Shown here: one piece after another, positions 35,665-44,958 of the stretch
Layout: the number at the start of each line of letters is the position of its first letter
How positions within the stretch are numbered: position 1 is the first letter of the stretch
NCBI RefSeq assembly: GCF_009763255.1
Contig: NZ_WSJB01000021.1
Span: forward strand, 62,001-126,000
Source: Bordetella sp. 02P26C-1
GTDB lineage: Bacteria; Pseudomonadota; Gammaproteobacteria; Burkholderiales; Burkholderiaceae_B
Direction: 5' to 3'
DNA length: 64,000 nt
The notes under the pieces: generated by a model
Seen by the model: the letters and a program-made list of their open reading frames with translations, nothing else
Told to the model about the DNA's origin: nothing
Databases searched by the model: none
Translations under genes and position numbers: made by a program

Positions 35665-36006
35665 TCACTCTTTTTTGCGGAAAACTCTCACGATCGTCAT
35701 CAGGATTCCCGGGATAAAAAGCAGCACGCCCGGCACCCCCAACACCAATGCGGGGAACCAATGCCATCCCCATACTTTCCATGCGCCAAGAAAGGCGCCC
35801 ACGCCCAAGGGAAAGGCAAACCGGCCCAACGCCAGCACGATTGCGCCGATAGCCCATCCTTTACCGAACTCGTATGAGATCCCTTCGTAACCCGCAATCG
35901 CGACCGTGATCAGGTACCCAATCAGAACGACCAGGCCCACTACCCCTAGTAATAGCTTCACCTTGCTACTCGCACTCCACCGTATTGTGATTGCATTTTG
36001 ACACAT
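35665..36006 (-). CDS. Small membrane protein, unknown
   Basis: 113 residues, mostly hydrophobic: helices at about 19-40 (LLLGVVGLVVLIGYLITVAI), 52-72 (AIGAIVLALGRFAFPLGVGA) and 80-105 (WFPALVLGVPGVLLFIPGIL), ending in a basic RVFRKKE tail. No family recognised. The start is uncertain: ATG 36006 or a GTG inside SSKVKLLLG. It lies 35 bp downstream of the thiolase stop and could be the last gene of the beta-oxidation operon. Confidence 0.55.
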   Translation of the reverse strand: MCQNAITIRWSASSKVKLLLGVVGLVVLIGYLITVAIAGYEGISYEFGKGWAIGAIVLALGRFAFPLGVGAFLGAWKVWGWHWFPALVLGVPGVLLFIPGILMTIVRVFRKKE

Positions 36007-36041
36007 ATGTGGGTGGAAGGACGGTGGTGGGCGCGGGTGGG

Positions 36042-37238
36042 TTACAACGCCTCGAACACCCCGGCGGCTCCCATGCCTGTGCCGACGCACATGGTGACCA
36101 TGCCGTACTTGCCACCGGTGCGTCGCAGCCCATGTACTAGCGTGGCGGTGCGTATGGCTCCGCTGGCGCCGAGTGGGTGCCCTAGCGCGATGGCACCGCC
36201 AAGAGGGTTGACCTTTTCAGGGTCTAGTCCCAGGTCGCGGATGACGGCAAGTGATTGCGCGGCAAAAGCCTCGTTCAGTTCGATCCAGCTCAGGTCGTCT
36301 TGCGAGATACCGCTCTGGGCTAGGGCTTTGGGGATTGCGAACTTGGGGCCTATTCCCATGATTTCCGGCGGAACACCCGCGACCGAGAATCCTACGAAAC
36401 GTGCCAGCGGTGCGAGATTGAGTTCGCGTACGATGCGCTCGGACACCAGCACAATGGCTGCCGCGCCGTCGGACATCTGCGAGCTGTTGCCCGCCGTGAC
36501 CGTGCCACGCGCGGCAAATGCCGGCCGAAGCTTGGCCAGCGCTTCGGCGCTGGTGTCGGGGCGTGGGCCTTCATCGCGATCGACCAGGCGTTCAACCACA
36601 CGCAGGGTGCCGTTTTCACCCGGCAGGTGGTGTTCCACCCGATAGGGGGTGATTTCCGCATCGAAATACCCGGCTGATATCGCGGCGCAGGCCTTTCGAT
36701 GCGAGGCCAGCGCAAACGCGTCCTGATCCTCGCGCGAGACTTTCCATTGCGCGGCGACTTTCTCGCCAGTCAGGCCCATGCCGTAGGCCATGCCCAGATT
36801 GGCATCATCGGCAAAGATCGCGGGGTTGATCGCCACCTTGTTGCCCATGATTTGGGGCATGGCGCTCATGGACTCGGTGCCGGCGGCGATCATGACGTCT
36901 GCCATGCCCAGTCGAATCCGCGCGGCGGCATCGGCCACGGCTTGCAAGCCGGATGCGCAGAAACGATTGAGGGTGACGCCGGGCACATTGTCGGGAAGGC
37001 CGGCTAACAACAAGCTCATGCGGGCGACATTCATGCCTTGCTCGGCCTCGGGCATGGCGCAGCCGGCGATCACGTCTTCGACCCGGGCAGGGTCCAGGGC
37101 GGGGACTTGCGCCAGCACGGCGCGTAGCGCGGCGGCCAGCATGTCGTCCGGGCGGGTGGTGGCGTAGACGCCGTTGCGCTTGCCCACGGGCAGTCGCGTG
37201 GCGGCGACGATAAAAGCATCCTGAATTGCGTGGCTCAT
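36042..37238 (-). CDS. Acetyl-CoA C-acyltransferase (3-ketoacyl-CoA thiolase)
   Basis: 398 residues. Last step of beta-oxidation: thiolytic cleavage of 3-ketoacyl-CoA. Catalytic Cys in TLNRFCASGLQAVADAA, the His in IALGHPLGASGAIRTATLVH and the Cys in MVTMCVGTGMGAAGVFEAL are present; WIELNEAFAAQSLAVIRDLG is the thiolase NEAF block. Open sequence extends upstream but the ATG at 37238 follows a good GGAG and starts at the family boundary (HAIQDAFIVAATRLPVGKRN). It lies 64 bp after the FadB-like gene on the same strand and forms its thiolase partner. Confidence 0.95.
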   Translation of the reverse strand: MSHAIQDAFIVAATRLPVGKRNGVYATTRPDDMLAAALRAVLAQVPALDPARVEDVIAGCAMPEAEQGMNVARMSLLLAGLPDNVPGVTLNRFCASGLQAVADAAARIRLGMADVMIAAGTESMSAMPQIMGNKVAINPAIFADDANLGMAYGMGLTGEKVAAQWKVSREDQDAFALASHRKACAAISAGYFDAEITPYRVEHHLPGENGTLRVVERLVDRDEGPRPDTSAEALAKLRPAFAARGTVTAGNSSQMSDGAAAIVLVSERIVRELNLAPLARFVGFSVAGVPPEIMGIGPKFAIPKALAQSGISQDDLSWIELNEAFAAQSLAVIRDLGLDPEKVNPLGGAIALGHPLGASGAIRTATLVHGLRRTGGKYGMVTMCVGTGMGAAGVFEAL

Positions 37239-37302
37239 AGCGGACTCCAATCTTGTCTTGAACAAAGGCGGACGATGGCCGTGACGTGTCACGGGCTGTG
37301 CC

Positions 37303-39696
37303 TTAGTTACGCAGCGGTTTACCCGTTTTGAGGGTGTGTTCGATCCGAGCCTGTGTCTCGGGGGTACGCAGCAGCGCGACGAATTCCCGCCGTTCCACAG
37401 CGAGCAGCCATTCCTCGTCCACGTGGGTGCCGGCATCGACTTCGCCGCCGCACAATGCGACCGCCGCGCTGCGGGCCACGCGGTAATCGTGCGCGCTGAT
37501 CATGCCGCCTTCCCGCATGTTGACGAGCATCATTTCCAGATTGGCGATGCCCGTGCGGCCGGCGACAGGGATGTTGGTGACGGGCAACGGGGGCGCATAG
37601 CCGGCGTCGGCCGCGGCACGGGCCTGGCGGATTGCCACCCACAACAACTCATCGGGATGGAACACCACCGGATCATGGGCTCGCGCGTACCCCATCTCGA
37701 TCGCTTGCAAGGCGCTCTTGGAAACCTGCGCCGTCGCGATTTGCTGGAATACCGGCTGTATGAACGGGAAAACCTCGTTAGGCGTCGCCGTGTGGGCCGC
37801 CAATTCCGCCGCGCGCGCGGCCAGTGCCTTGCTGCCGCCCCCTGCTGGCACCAGGCCAACGCCGGCTTCGACCAGCCCGACATAGCTCTCCAACGCCAGC
37901 ACACGATGGCTGCAATGCATGAGAAATTCGCATCCTCCCCCCAGCGCCATGCCTTGCACGGCGGCGACCGTGGGCACGCGCGCGCGCTGCAATGACAACG
38001 AGGCACGCTGGAATTTCGCGACGGTGGCTTCGAGGACATCGAATTGTCCGGCGGCGCACGCTTGCACGACTTGCGACAGATTCGCACCCACCGCGAAGGG
38101 CGCCTCGTGCCAGATGACGAGCGCATCCAGATGGCGTTCGCTATGTTCGACCGCGTGCATGACACCGTCGAGCACTTCGTCGCCGATGGTATGCATCTTC
38201 GATGTGAATGAAAGAATGCCTATGCCCGCGTCCACCTCGGGTAGATGCCACAGTCGTACGCCGGCGTTCTCCCACAGCGTGATGCCGCGGTCGCTCGCCG
38301 TCTCGCCGATCAGACGTTCTGGGAAAAGCTGCCGCTGGTACACGGCAAGAGACGGGCGAGGATGCTGCTTGCCATCGCGTGCGGAATACGATCCCGCCGC
38401 GTCATGTACACCGGAGCGATCAGCCGCCCGTACCCAATCGGGAAGCGGCGCATCGCTCATTGCCGTGCCGGCTGCGATGTCTTCGGCGATCGCATCCGCA
38501 ATACCCTGCCAGCCGGCCGCTTGCCAAGTTTCAAAGGGTCCTTGCGCCCAACCGAATCCCCAACGCATGGCGAGATCCACATCGCGCGCGTTATCAGCAA
38601 TGTGTTCAAGCTGCTTCGCGCTGTAGTGGAATATGTCGCGAAACAGGCTCCACAGGAACTGCGCCTGCGGATGGGTGCTGGCGCGCAGGGACGCAAAACG
38701 TTGAGCGGGATCGCGCTGCTTTAAGATCGCCTCGACCTCGTCGGCGACCGTACCGGCGGCAGGCCGATAGTCGCGCGCGGCGAGATCCAGGACCTGGATT
38801 TCTTTGCCTTGCTTGCGATAGACACCGATCCCGGTCTTTTGCCCCAAAGCGCCTTTCTCGATCAGGGCGTTCAACCACGCGGGCAGCTGAAAATAGCGGT
38901 GCCAGGGGTCATCGGGCAAATTGTCACGCAAGGTCGATACCACGTGTGCCAGCGTGTCCAAGCCCACCACGTCGGCCGTGCGATACGTCGCGCTTTTAGG
39001 GCGGCCGATTTTCGGGCCGGTTAAGGCATCCACCTCGTCAAAACCCAGTCCCCGACGTTCGGTGTGATGCATGGCGGCCAGGATAGCGAAGACGCCGATA
39101 CGGTTTCCGATGAAGTTCGGCGTATCCTGCGCGCGGATGACGCCTTTGCCCAGCCGGCTTGTCAACCAACTTTCCAAATGATCCAGCACGACTGGCTCGG
39201 TATAGGGAGTCGCGATCAGTTCGACCAGACGCATATAGCGCGGGGGGTTGAAGAAATGTACGCCGCAGAAGCGGGTACGCAACGACTCCGGCAGCGACTT
39301 GGCCAGCTCGCCGATGGACAGGCCCGAGGTATTGGACGCCAGAATCGCATCCGGCGACACGTGCGGCGCGATACGAGTGTAGAGCGCCGTCTTCCAGTCC
39401 ATGCGCTCGGCAATCGCCTCGATCACCAGATCGCAGTTGCGCAACTGATCCAGATGGTCGTCGTAGTTCGCGGGGGTGATCAGGGCCAGACGCGAAGGGC
39501 TCGCCAGGGGGGCAGGCTCCAGTTTCTTCAGGCCCGCCAACGCTTTTTTGGCGATCCCGTCGCGATCGCCTTCCTTGGCCGTCAAGTCGAAGAGGGTGAC
39601 GGCGATGCCAGCGTTGGCGAGATGAGCGGCGATCTGCGCGCCCATGACACCGGCTCCTAGGACGGCGGCGTGCTTGACGATAAATCTATTGTTCAA
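37303..39696 (-). CDS. 3-hydroxyacyl-CoA dehydrogenase / enoyl-CoA hydratase, FadN-type
   Basis: 797 residues, TTG start with a strong AGGAG upstream. Domain order is dehydrogenase first: NAD-binding Rossmann (AAVLGAGVMGAQIAAHLANA), LASNTSGLSIGELAKSLPES, FCGVHFFNPPRYMRLVELI and FIGNRIGVFAILAAMHHTE (about residues 1-300), then a second 3HCDH helical module and a C-terminal crotonase/enoyl-CoA hydratase domain (VAAVQGMALGGGCEFLMHCS; GLVEAGVGLVPAGGGSKALA, about 530-700). This is the reverse of E. coli FadB and matches FadN-type enzymes. It forms a beta-oxidation pair with the thiolase. Confidence 0.93.
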   Translation of the reverse strand: MNNRFIVKHAAVLGAGVMGAQIAAHLANAGIAVTLFDLTAKEGDRDGIAKKALAGLKKLEPAPLASPSRLALITPANYDDHLDQLRNCDLVIEAIAERMDWKTALYTRIAPHVSPDAILASNTSGLSIGELAKSLPESLRTRFCGVHFFNPPRYMRLVELIATPYTEPVVLDHLESWLTSRLGKGVIRAQDTPNFIGNRIGVFAILAAMHHTERRGLGFDEVDALTGPKIGRPKSATYRTADVVGLDTLAHVVSTLRDNLPDDPWHRYFQLPAWLNALIEKGALGQKTGIGVYRKQGKEIQVLDLAARDYRPAAGTVADEVEAILKQRDPAQRFASLRASTHPQAQFLWSLFRDIFHYSAKQLEHIADNARDVDLAMRWGFGWAQGPFETWQAAGWQGIADAIAEDIAAGTAMSDAPLPDWVRAADRSGVHDAAGSYSARDGKQHPRPSLAVYQRQLFPERLIGETASDRGITLWENAGVRLWHLPEVDAGIGILSFTSKMHTIGDEVLDGVMHAVEHSERHLDALVIWHEAPFAVGANLSQVVQACAAGQFDVLEATVAKFQRASLSLQRARVPTVAAVQGMALGGGCEFLMHCSHRVLALESYVGLVEAGVGLVPAGGGSKALAARAAELAAHTATPNEVFPFIQPVFQQIATAQVSKSALQAIEMGYARAHDPVVFHPDELLWVAIRQARAAADAGYAPPLPVTNIPVAGRTGIANLEMMLVNMREGGMISAHDYRVARSAAVALCGGEVDAGTHVDEEWLLAVERREFVALLRTPETQARIEHTLKTGKPLRN

Positions 39697-39969
39697 AGCG
39701 GTCTCCTGTATCTGCGGCGTCGGGCCAGGTGTGGGCCGCTCGCATGCGTGCGTCTACCATGCGCGCGGAACAGGGGCGAGGTTTACTACCCCTGCGCGAC
39801 CTGCCGGGTCGCTCGGCAACGGTTGCACCTGACCCATTCTACCGTTCGCGACCGACGCCCGTACGGGAGGCGATACCCAGCCCCACGGCGACGAGGATTG
39901 CCGGAACCGCCGGTGTGTTGATGTTACTCAGCATTAGCGTGTTATCTCAAATTTCACTAAAGAAATCCC

Positions 39970-41751
39970 ATGCCTTTCTCAGTTTCCAACCTGACTCAGA
40001 ACACCCACCGGCAGCTCGAGGGAGCGTCCTTGCCCTTCGGGCTGACCGAAGTGCGAGAGAAGCGCGTCTGCGTCAACCTTGCCGCCCATTTTCTGCAGGA
40101 TGGCGAGAAACTCACGTTCACCGGATTTGATGGACCGCCGTCACCTTACTTGGAGATAGACACCGAGGCATCCTTCGAAAACCAAGGCCGTACTCTGTTA
40201 GCTTATCTAAGCTGGCATGTAGCCACGGCATTGATTAAGGATAAGAATTTAGAGATACAGAACCCGGCAGTCGTGACGGCAGCGCGCGAGGTGGCGGCGC
40301 AAATCGGCACGCCCGCGTTCCATGATCTGCTGGACGATGTCGTCGCCCGCGCTGGAATCAAAGTCCAGGGCGAACCCCGGCATGCCACGGAAGTCATTGC
40401 GTTGGGCGAGGGGCGGGTCGAGATACGTCGTAGCATTCAGTGGGACAACGCGAGCGCTGATGGCACGGACTTGGGGAAGTTCAAAGCGCTGTGGGCGATG
40501 AATTGCGGCCTCAATGACAGCAATCCGGATCGCATCCAGCTGGCTGGGGGAGTAAGTCAGGCCGGCGTATTCATCCTCGACGATCCACATGGCTTGCGAG
40601 GTGACGCGCTTGCGTCCAAGCTCAAGGCTCCCACGTTGTTTTCGCAGTTCCTAGGTGCGTTTACCCAGGGGATTGCATACCGTCTCGATCAGGGTGGCCT
40701 GAAAAATATAGACGTACGTTTGGACTACGCGACCTATGTGGCGGAGCCGCAAGAGCAGGGCGAGGCGGCTGGCGCGTTGCAGTGGCGAGGATGGGTGGCA
40801 TCGGGGGAGGCTCCAGAAGCGCACTTTACACTTCCGGCTTCCACAAATGTTCTGCCTTCGCCCGAAGCGGGCGCGCCGCAGCCCCTGGAGCTTCCCGAGA
40901 GAAGTGTGTTCTATCTGGCCAATAAGTTCGAGTTCGAATATAGCGCTGAGGGGCTGAGCGAGAAGCAAAAGCTGATAGAGGAAGATCAGCACGCGTTGAC
41001 GGTGTTGCAATCCGAGGAGACCGCGGCCACAGTCAAATTTGTGGGAGAGTCGCTGGCCACCCGGTTGGAACAGATGTTCTCCGGCGATGATCGCGAGCTT
41101 TTCTTTGACAGGTATAAGGACAGCTTAAAGAGCTCGATGTTCAGCTATCCCATTCCCATAGAAAGGCCAGCTTCGTTTGACGCCTTCGTCGACATGCTGA
41201 GAACGCACGACGACCCCATAATCTTGCTGTCGATGATCTGGCCGGTGTTCATGGCGGGTCGAGGTGGAGATGGGGAGCCCATGATCGATGCCATATATGC
41301 TCACTTGATCGCACCGACAAAGGAGTACTGGCAGGATGAGGAGAAGGCGTCGCGGCCACTTAACCAGTACGCATTTGGGAACAGCAAGACCATTGAATCG
41401 GAATTGTTTTCCACCAAGAGATTTCTCCCTTTTGTGAGAGACATCGACTACAAGCGGCCCAATGTCTATTACAGCAACAAGACAATGGGAAAGATGTGGG
41501 ACAAGAGGCTGCCCTATGTGGCGGGCGTGTCGGGAATGGCCAATCTGACGTGCAAGGTGCTCGATGTGTTGAACCTGCACCCATTTTCGCCGCAGGGCAA
41601 GAAATTCTGTGGAGCCATGGCGGCGTTCATTGTGGGCAGTGGTATGCACTCGTACTACGAAGCGAATAAGGCGTTTAACTTTTATGCCCGGGTTCTGACG
41701 GCGTCGTCGACAATGGATGCGTACACCACGTTCTCTGATCGTATGGCGTGA
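39970..41751 (+). CDS. Large protein of unknown family (593 aa)
   Basis: 593 residues with no signature I recognise. There is no signal peptide. The first 30 residues (MPFSVSNLTQNTHRQLEGAS) are Ser/Thr/Asn/Gln-rich and lack a hydrophobic run, as in some type III effector N-termini. The middle (about 330-400) is acidic and helical (LSEKQKLIEEDQHALTVLQS). The C-terminus has a hydrophobic/Cys-containing run (VSGMANLTCKVLDVLNLHPF, FCGAMAAFIVGSGMHSYYEA). Base composition seems AT-richer than the neighbours, and only a weak AAAGAAA lies before the ATG. It stands alone between the fad pair and cysE. An effector, a surface or a toxin-like protein are all possible; none is shown. Confidence 0.6.
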   Translation: MPFSVSNLTQNTHRQLEGASLPFGLTEVREKRVCVNLAAHFLQDGEKLTFTGFDGPPSPYLEIDTEASFENQGRTLLAYLSWHVATALIKDKNLEIQNPAVVTAAREVAAQIGTPAFHDLLDDVVARAGIKVQGEPRHATEVIALGEGRVEIRRSIQWDNASADGTDLGKFKALWAMNCGLNDSNPDRIQLAGGVSQAGVFILDDPHGLRGDALASKLKAPTLFSQFLGAFTQGIAYRLDQGGLKNIDVRLDYATYVAEPQEQGEAAGALQWRGWVASGEAPEAHFTLPASTNVLPSPEAGAPQPLELPERSVFYLANKFEFEYSAEGLSEKQKLIEEDQHALTVLQSEETAATVKFVGESLATRLEQMFSGDDRELFFDRYKDSLKSSMFSYPIPIERPASFDAFVDMLRTHDDPIILLSMIWPVFMAGRGGDGEPMIDAIYAHLIAPTKEYWQDEEKASRPLNQYAFGNSKTIESELFSTKRFLPFVRDIDYKRPNVYYSNKTMGKMWDKRLPYVAGVSGMANLTCKVLDVLNLHPFSPQGKKFCGAMAAFIVGSGMHSYYEANKAFNFYARVLTASSTMDAYTTFSDRMA

Positions 41752-41965
41752 ACGGGCCGTTGCGGGCGATCTCTCGGCCTCCCGACGTGGGATAGCGGAA
41801 TGGGGACGCTGCCTAAAACCGCGTTGGGAATTGGGTCGTCCAGGTAAAGATTCCGGCTTGGCGTTACAGTAGCCCGGTATCGCGTCGGATTCAGGCCGGC
41901 GCAGTTAATACCGAGGTTTCCATGTTAGATCGCATACCGGCAACACTTGCCAAAGGACGGGCACA

Positions 41966-42913
41966 ATGAGCGATACGCCCGCCGCCCACTGGAATCTAGA
42001 TCAAATCGTCTCCGGCTTACGCGCCGCGCGCGTGGATTGGCGTGGCCCGCGCGGACGGCTGCGCGAGAATGCCGGCGATCGCGAATTCCCTTCACAGGAA
42101 AGTCTGCGAGCCATTTTGCGCCAATTGTGTGGCGCGTTGTTCCCGATGCGCTTGGGCCCCATCGATCTGCGCGCCGAAGTCGAGGACTTTTACGTTGGCC
42201 ATACGATAGGCGCCGCCTTGGATGCGTTGCTGCATCAAGTCTGTCTGGAGTTGCACCACATGGGCAGGCTGGTGGGCGATGTCGAGCCGGACGAGGTGCT
42301 CCATACGCGCGCCGTGCAGATCGTGCGGCAGTTCGGCGCGGCCTTGCCCTCGGTGCGGCGGGCGTTGGATCTGGATGTGATGGCGGCCTATCAGGGAGAC
42401 CCGGCCGCGCAAAGCGTGGACGAGGTGCTGCTGTGCTACCCGGGCGTAAGCGCGATGATCCATCATCGTCTGGCCAGCGTGCTGTATAAGCTGGGCGTTC
42501 CGATGCTCGCGCGTATCGTGGCCGAGATCGCGCACGCGGATACCGGTATCGATATTCACCCTGGCGCCACCATTGGCAAGAGCTTTTTCATCGACCACGG
42601 CACGGGTGTGGTGATCGGCGAGACGGCGATCATTGGCGACCGTGTGCGGCTCTATCAGATGGTGACCTTGGGCGCGAAACGCTTCCCGCCCGGCGAGAAT
42701 GGCGAGCTGAAAAAAGGGCTGCCGCGTCACCCGATCATCGAAGACGATGTGGTGATCTATTCGGGCGCAACCATTCTGGGCCGCGTGACGATCGGTCACG
42801 GTTCGGTGATCGGCGGTAATGTCTGGCTCACGCGCAGTGTGCCGCCTGGCAGCAACGTCACGCAGGCGAGTCTGGTTAACAACATGCCCAATTGCGGGCT
42901 CGGCAATCCGTGA
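41966..42913 (+). CDS. Serine O-acetyltransferase (EpsC/CysE-type)
   Basis: 315 residues. Transfers acetyl from acetyl-CoA to serine, giving O-acetylserine for cysteine synthesis. The left-handed beta-helix of hexapeptide repeats is clear: ADTGIDIHPGATIGKSFFID, HGTGVVIGETAIIGDRVRLY, LPRHPIIEDDVVIYSGATIL and GRVTIGHGSVIGGNVWLT; the catalytic DIHPG and HGTGVVIGE elements are intact. The N-terminal helical part is longer than in E. coli CysE (273), as in EpsC forms. The stop overlaps the sirtuin GTG by 4 bp, so they are co-translated. Confidence 0.93.
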   Translation: MSDTPAAHWNLDQIVSGLRAARVDWRGPRGRLRENAGDREFPSQESLRAILRQLCGALFPMRLGPIDLRAEVEDFYVGHTIGAALDALLHQVCLELHHMGRLVGDVEPDEVLHTRAVQIVRQFGAALPSVRRALDLDVMAAYQGDPAAQSVDEVLLCYPGVSAMIHHRLASVLYKLGVPMLARIVAEIAHADTGIDIHPGATIGKSFFIDHGTGVVIGETAIIGDRVRLYQMVTLGAKRFPPGENGELKKGLPRHPIIEDDVVIYSGATILGRVTIGHGSVIGGNVWLTRSVPPGSNVTQASLVNNMPNCGLGNP

Positions 42914-43758
42914 CAGCGGCCGCGTCGGATCTGCAAGCGCTGGGGCAATTCATCGACGGGCACGAGCGGCTGTTCGTGCTGACCGGTGCTGGCTGCAGCA
43001 TCGGGTCGGGGATACCGACCTATCGCGATGAGAACGGTCACTGGACCCGTAGCCCGCCCATCGACTATCAGCCCTTTATGAGTCACGCGTCGATGCGGGC
43101 GCGATACTGGGCGCGCAGTATGGTGGGGTGGCGCCGCTTTGGCTATGCGCATCCGAACGCGGCACATCGCGCGCTGGCATTGCTCGAACAGCAGGGCAAG
43201 GTGGAGCTGTTGTTGACGCAAAACGTCGACGGCCTGCACCAGGCCGCCGGCAGCCGCCGGGTCATCGATCTGCATGGACGCTTAGACGAGGTGCGTTGTA
43301 TGCGTTGCGACTGGCGTCAGTCGCGCGGTGAGTGGCAGGCCACTCTGGACGCGCGCAATCCGGCGTGGATAGAGCTGGACGCCGCGGATGCGCCCGATGG
43401 CGATGCCGATCTGGAAGGCGTGGACTTTTCACAGTTCGATGTGCCGGATTGTCCGGTCTGTGGCGGCATCGTCAAGCCGGACGTGGTGTTTTTCGGGGAA
43501 GTGATTCCCCCCGAACGCGGCGAGCGCGCACGCGAGGCCCTGCGAAACGCTGATGCAATGCTGGTGGTTGGCTCGTCGCTAATGGTGCATTCGGGCTACC
43601 GCTACGTGCGTAGCGCCTTTGAGAACGGCATGCCGATCGCGGCGCTCAATCTGGGCCGCACGCGAGCGGACGCCATGTTCCAGCTGAAGGTGACCGCCCC
43701 CTGCGCCGAGGCACTAGATCAACTGTATGGACCTTTTGAAACTGCGGCTGCGAGTTGA
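42910..43758 (+). CDS. SIR2 family NAD-dependent protein deacylase (class II sirtuin)
   Basis: 282 residues. Sirtuins remove acyl groups from lysines using NAD. Motifs in order: FVLTGAGCSIGSGIPTYRDE (NAD loop), LTQNVDGLHQAAGS, catalytic His in VIDLHGRLDEVRCMRC, two zinc Cys pairs (CMRC, CPVCG), VKPDVVFFGEVIPPE and VGSSLMVHSGYRYV. The TYR in place of FR and the insert around residues 150-175 point to class II (SIRT4-like). GTG start overlapping the cysE stop. Confidence 0.93.
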   Translation: MTAAASDLQALGQFIDGHERLFVLTGAGCSIGSGIPTYRDENGHWTRSPPIDYQPFMSHASMRARYWARSMVGWRRFGYAHPNAAHRALALLEQQGKVELLLTQNVDGLHQAAGSRRVIDLHGRLDEVRCMRCDWRQSRGEWQATLDARNPAWIELDAADAPDGDADLEGVDFSQFDVPDCPVCGGIVKPDVVFFGEVIPPERGERAREALRNADAMLVVGSSLMVHSGYRYVRSAFENGMPIAALNLGRTRADAMFQLKVTAPCAEALDQLYGPFETAAAS

Positions 43759-43821
43759 CCCGGCATGGTTGTGCTGAGCAGTTCGCATCGCGGATTTGTA
43801 AGGCATTGAAATCGCTGAAGG

Positions 43822-43877
43822 TTGTCCTAATGACCCCAGGCTTTCCAGAGGGTTGTCCACAGAAACTGGGGATAACC
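43822..43877 (+). repeat. Isolated fourth copy of the TTGTCC...TTGTCCACA...GGGGATAA element
   Basis: TTGTCC at 43822, TTGTCCACA at 43853-43861 and GGGGATAA at 43868-43875 reproduce the order and box spacing of the three copies at 4407-4869, with a different left-hand filler. It lies between the facing sirtuin and phosphatase genes. Confidence 0.6.
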
Positions 43878-43898
43878 CTGAGGGCTCGCCGGCCTTGC

Positions 43899-44747
43899 CT
43901 ACACTGCCGGGAAATCCTCTCCGAGCAATGCGCGCCGGGTTGCATGCCAGCTGCCCACATCCGGGGCGTACAGCAGGCCGCCCGTACGATGCGTCGGTTT
44001 ATACGGGCTGGCGTCGAAGTGCGCGGAGAATCCGCCAGCTTCGCGATGCAGCAGCCACCCGGCCGCATGGTCCCAGGGATCGAGCTTGTTGTAGAGCAGC
44101 ACTTGGCAATGTCCGCTGGCCGCGAGCCGGTATTCGTGCGCGGCGCAGCGTAGCGACGCCGTCGAGCCCAATGACCCCAGATTCGCATTGACGATGCCGC
44201 GCAAGGGGGGCGGCAAAAACTCCGTGCTGATCATGCCGTCCATGTCTTCGGGCGGCGCGGGCTGCCCGACTTTCAAGGGCGATTGCGTGCCGTCGCCCGA
44301 TTCCAGCCACGCGCCTTCGCCGCGTACCGCCATGGCCCAATCGTGGCCTACCGGGTCGTAGATCACACCCGCCAGCACATCGCCGCGATGACAGACCGCC
44401 ACCATCATGCCAAATAGCGGCAAGCCCGCAACAAAGTTGCGCGTGCCATCGATAGGATCGATCAAGAATGCCAGATCGGCATCCACCAGCATGTTAAGCA
44501 GCGCCGGATTGCGTGCCGTGGCCTCTTCGCCCACCATGGTGGCGCCGGGGTAGAGCTTGCTCAGCCGCGAGATGATGAAGCGCTCGGCGGCTTCGTCCGC
44601 GTCTGTGACCAGATCGCGCGGCGATGTTTTGGTATGCACCGCCTCGGCCGACAGGCGGCGAAAGCGCGGCATGACTTCGACCTGCGCGGCTTCGGCCAGG
44701 ATAGCGCCAATACGGCGGATGTCTTCTCGGGTAAAGGAACGGCTCAT
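43899..44747 (-). CDS. Inositol monophosphatase family protein
   Basis: 282 residues, same fold as suhB at 15.6 kb but a distinct branch. Metal-binding motifs: DLVTDADEAAERFI, VGEEAT, IDPIDGTRNFVAGLPLFGMM, and the C-terminal NKLDPWDHAAGWLLHREAGG. Members of this branch include histidinol-phosphatase (HisN), CysQ-like (PAP) and generic phosphatases; the sequence does not decide. Proximity to the cysE-like gene makes a sulfur-metabolism PAP phosphatase role conceivable but unproven. Single gene. Confidence 0.88.
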   Translation of the reverse strand: MSRSFTREDIRRIGAILAEAAQVEVMPRFRRLSAEAVHTKTSPRDLVTDADEAAERFIISRLSKLYPGATMVGEEATARNPALLNMLVDADLAFLIDPIDGTRNFVAGLPLFGMMVAVCHRGDVLAGVIYDPVGHDWAMAVRGEGAWLESGDGTQSPLKVGQPAPPEDMDGMISTEFLPPPLRGIVNANLGSLGSTASLRCAAHEYRLAASGHCQVLLYNKLDPWDHAAGWLLHREAGGFSAHFDASPYKPTHRTGGLLYAPDVGSWHATRRALLGEDFPAV

Positions 44748-44958
44748 AGAGGACTTTGCTTAATGATTCCGAAATCTAGCACGTTTAAAAGTGAGGTTTT
44801 TGTGACTCAGGGCTTCCCCCTATGCTGCGTAGAGATTCAGGTTGATGTCAGGCAACACTGATTTGATGGCTGAGCTAGATCCGTGATGAGCAGTGTTCTG
44901 AAAACCATCTTGCGCCCGTCTTTGTAGGCCAGCGCGATAACGATTCGGAGACAACAGC

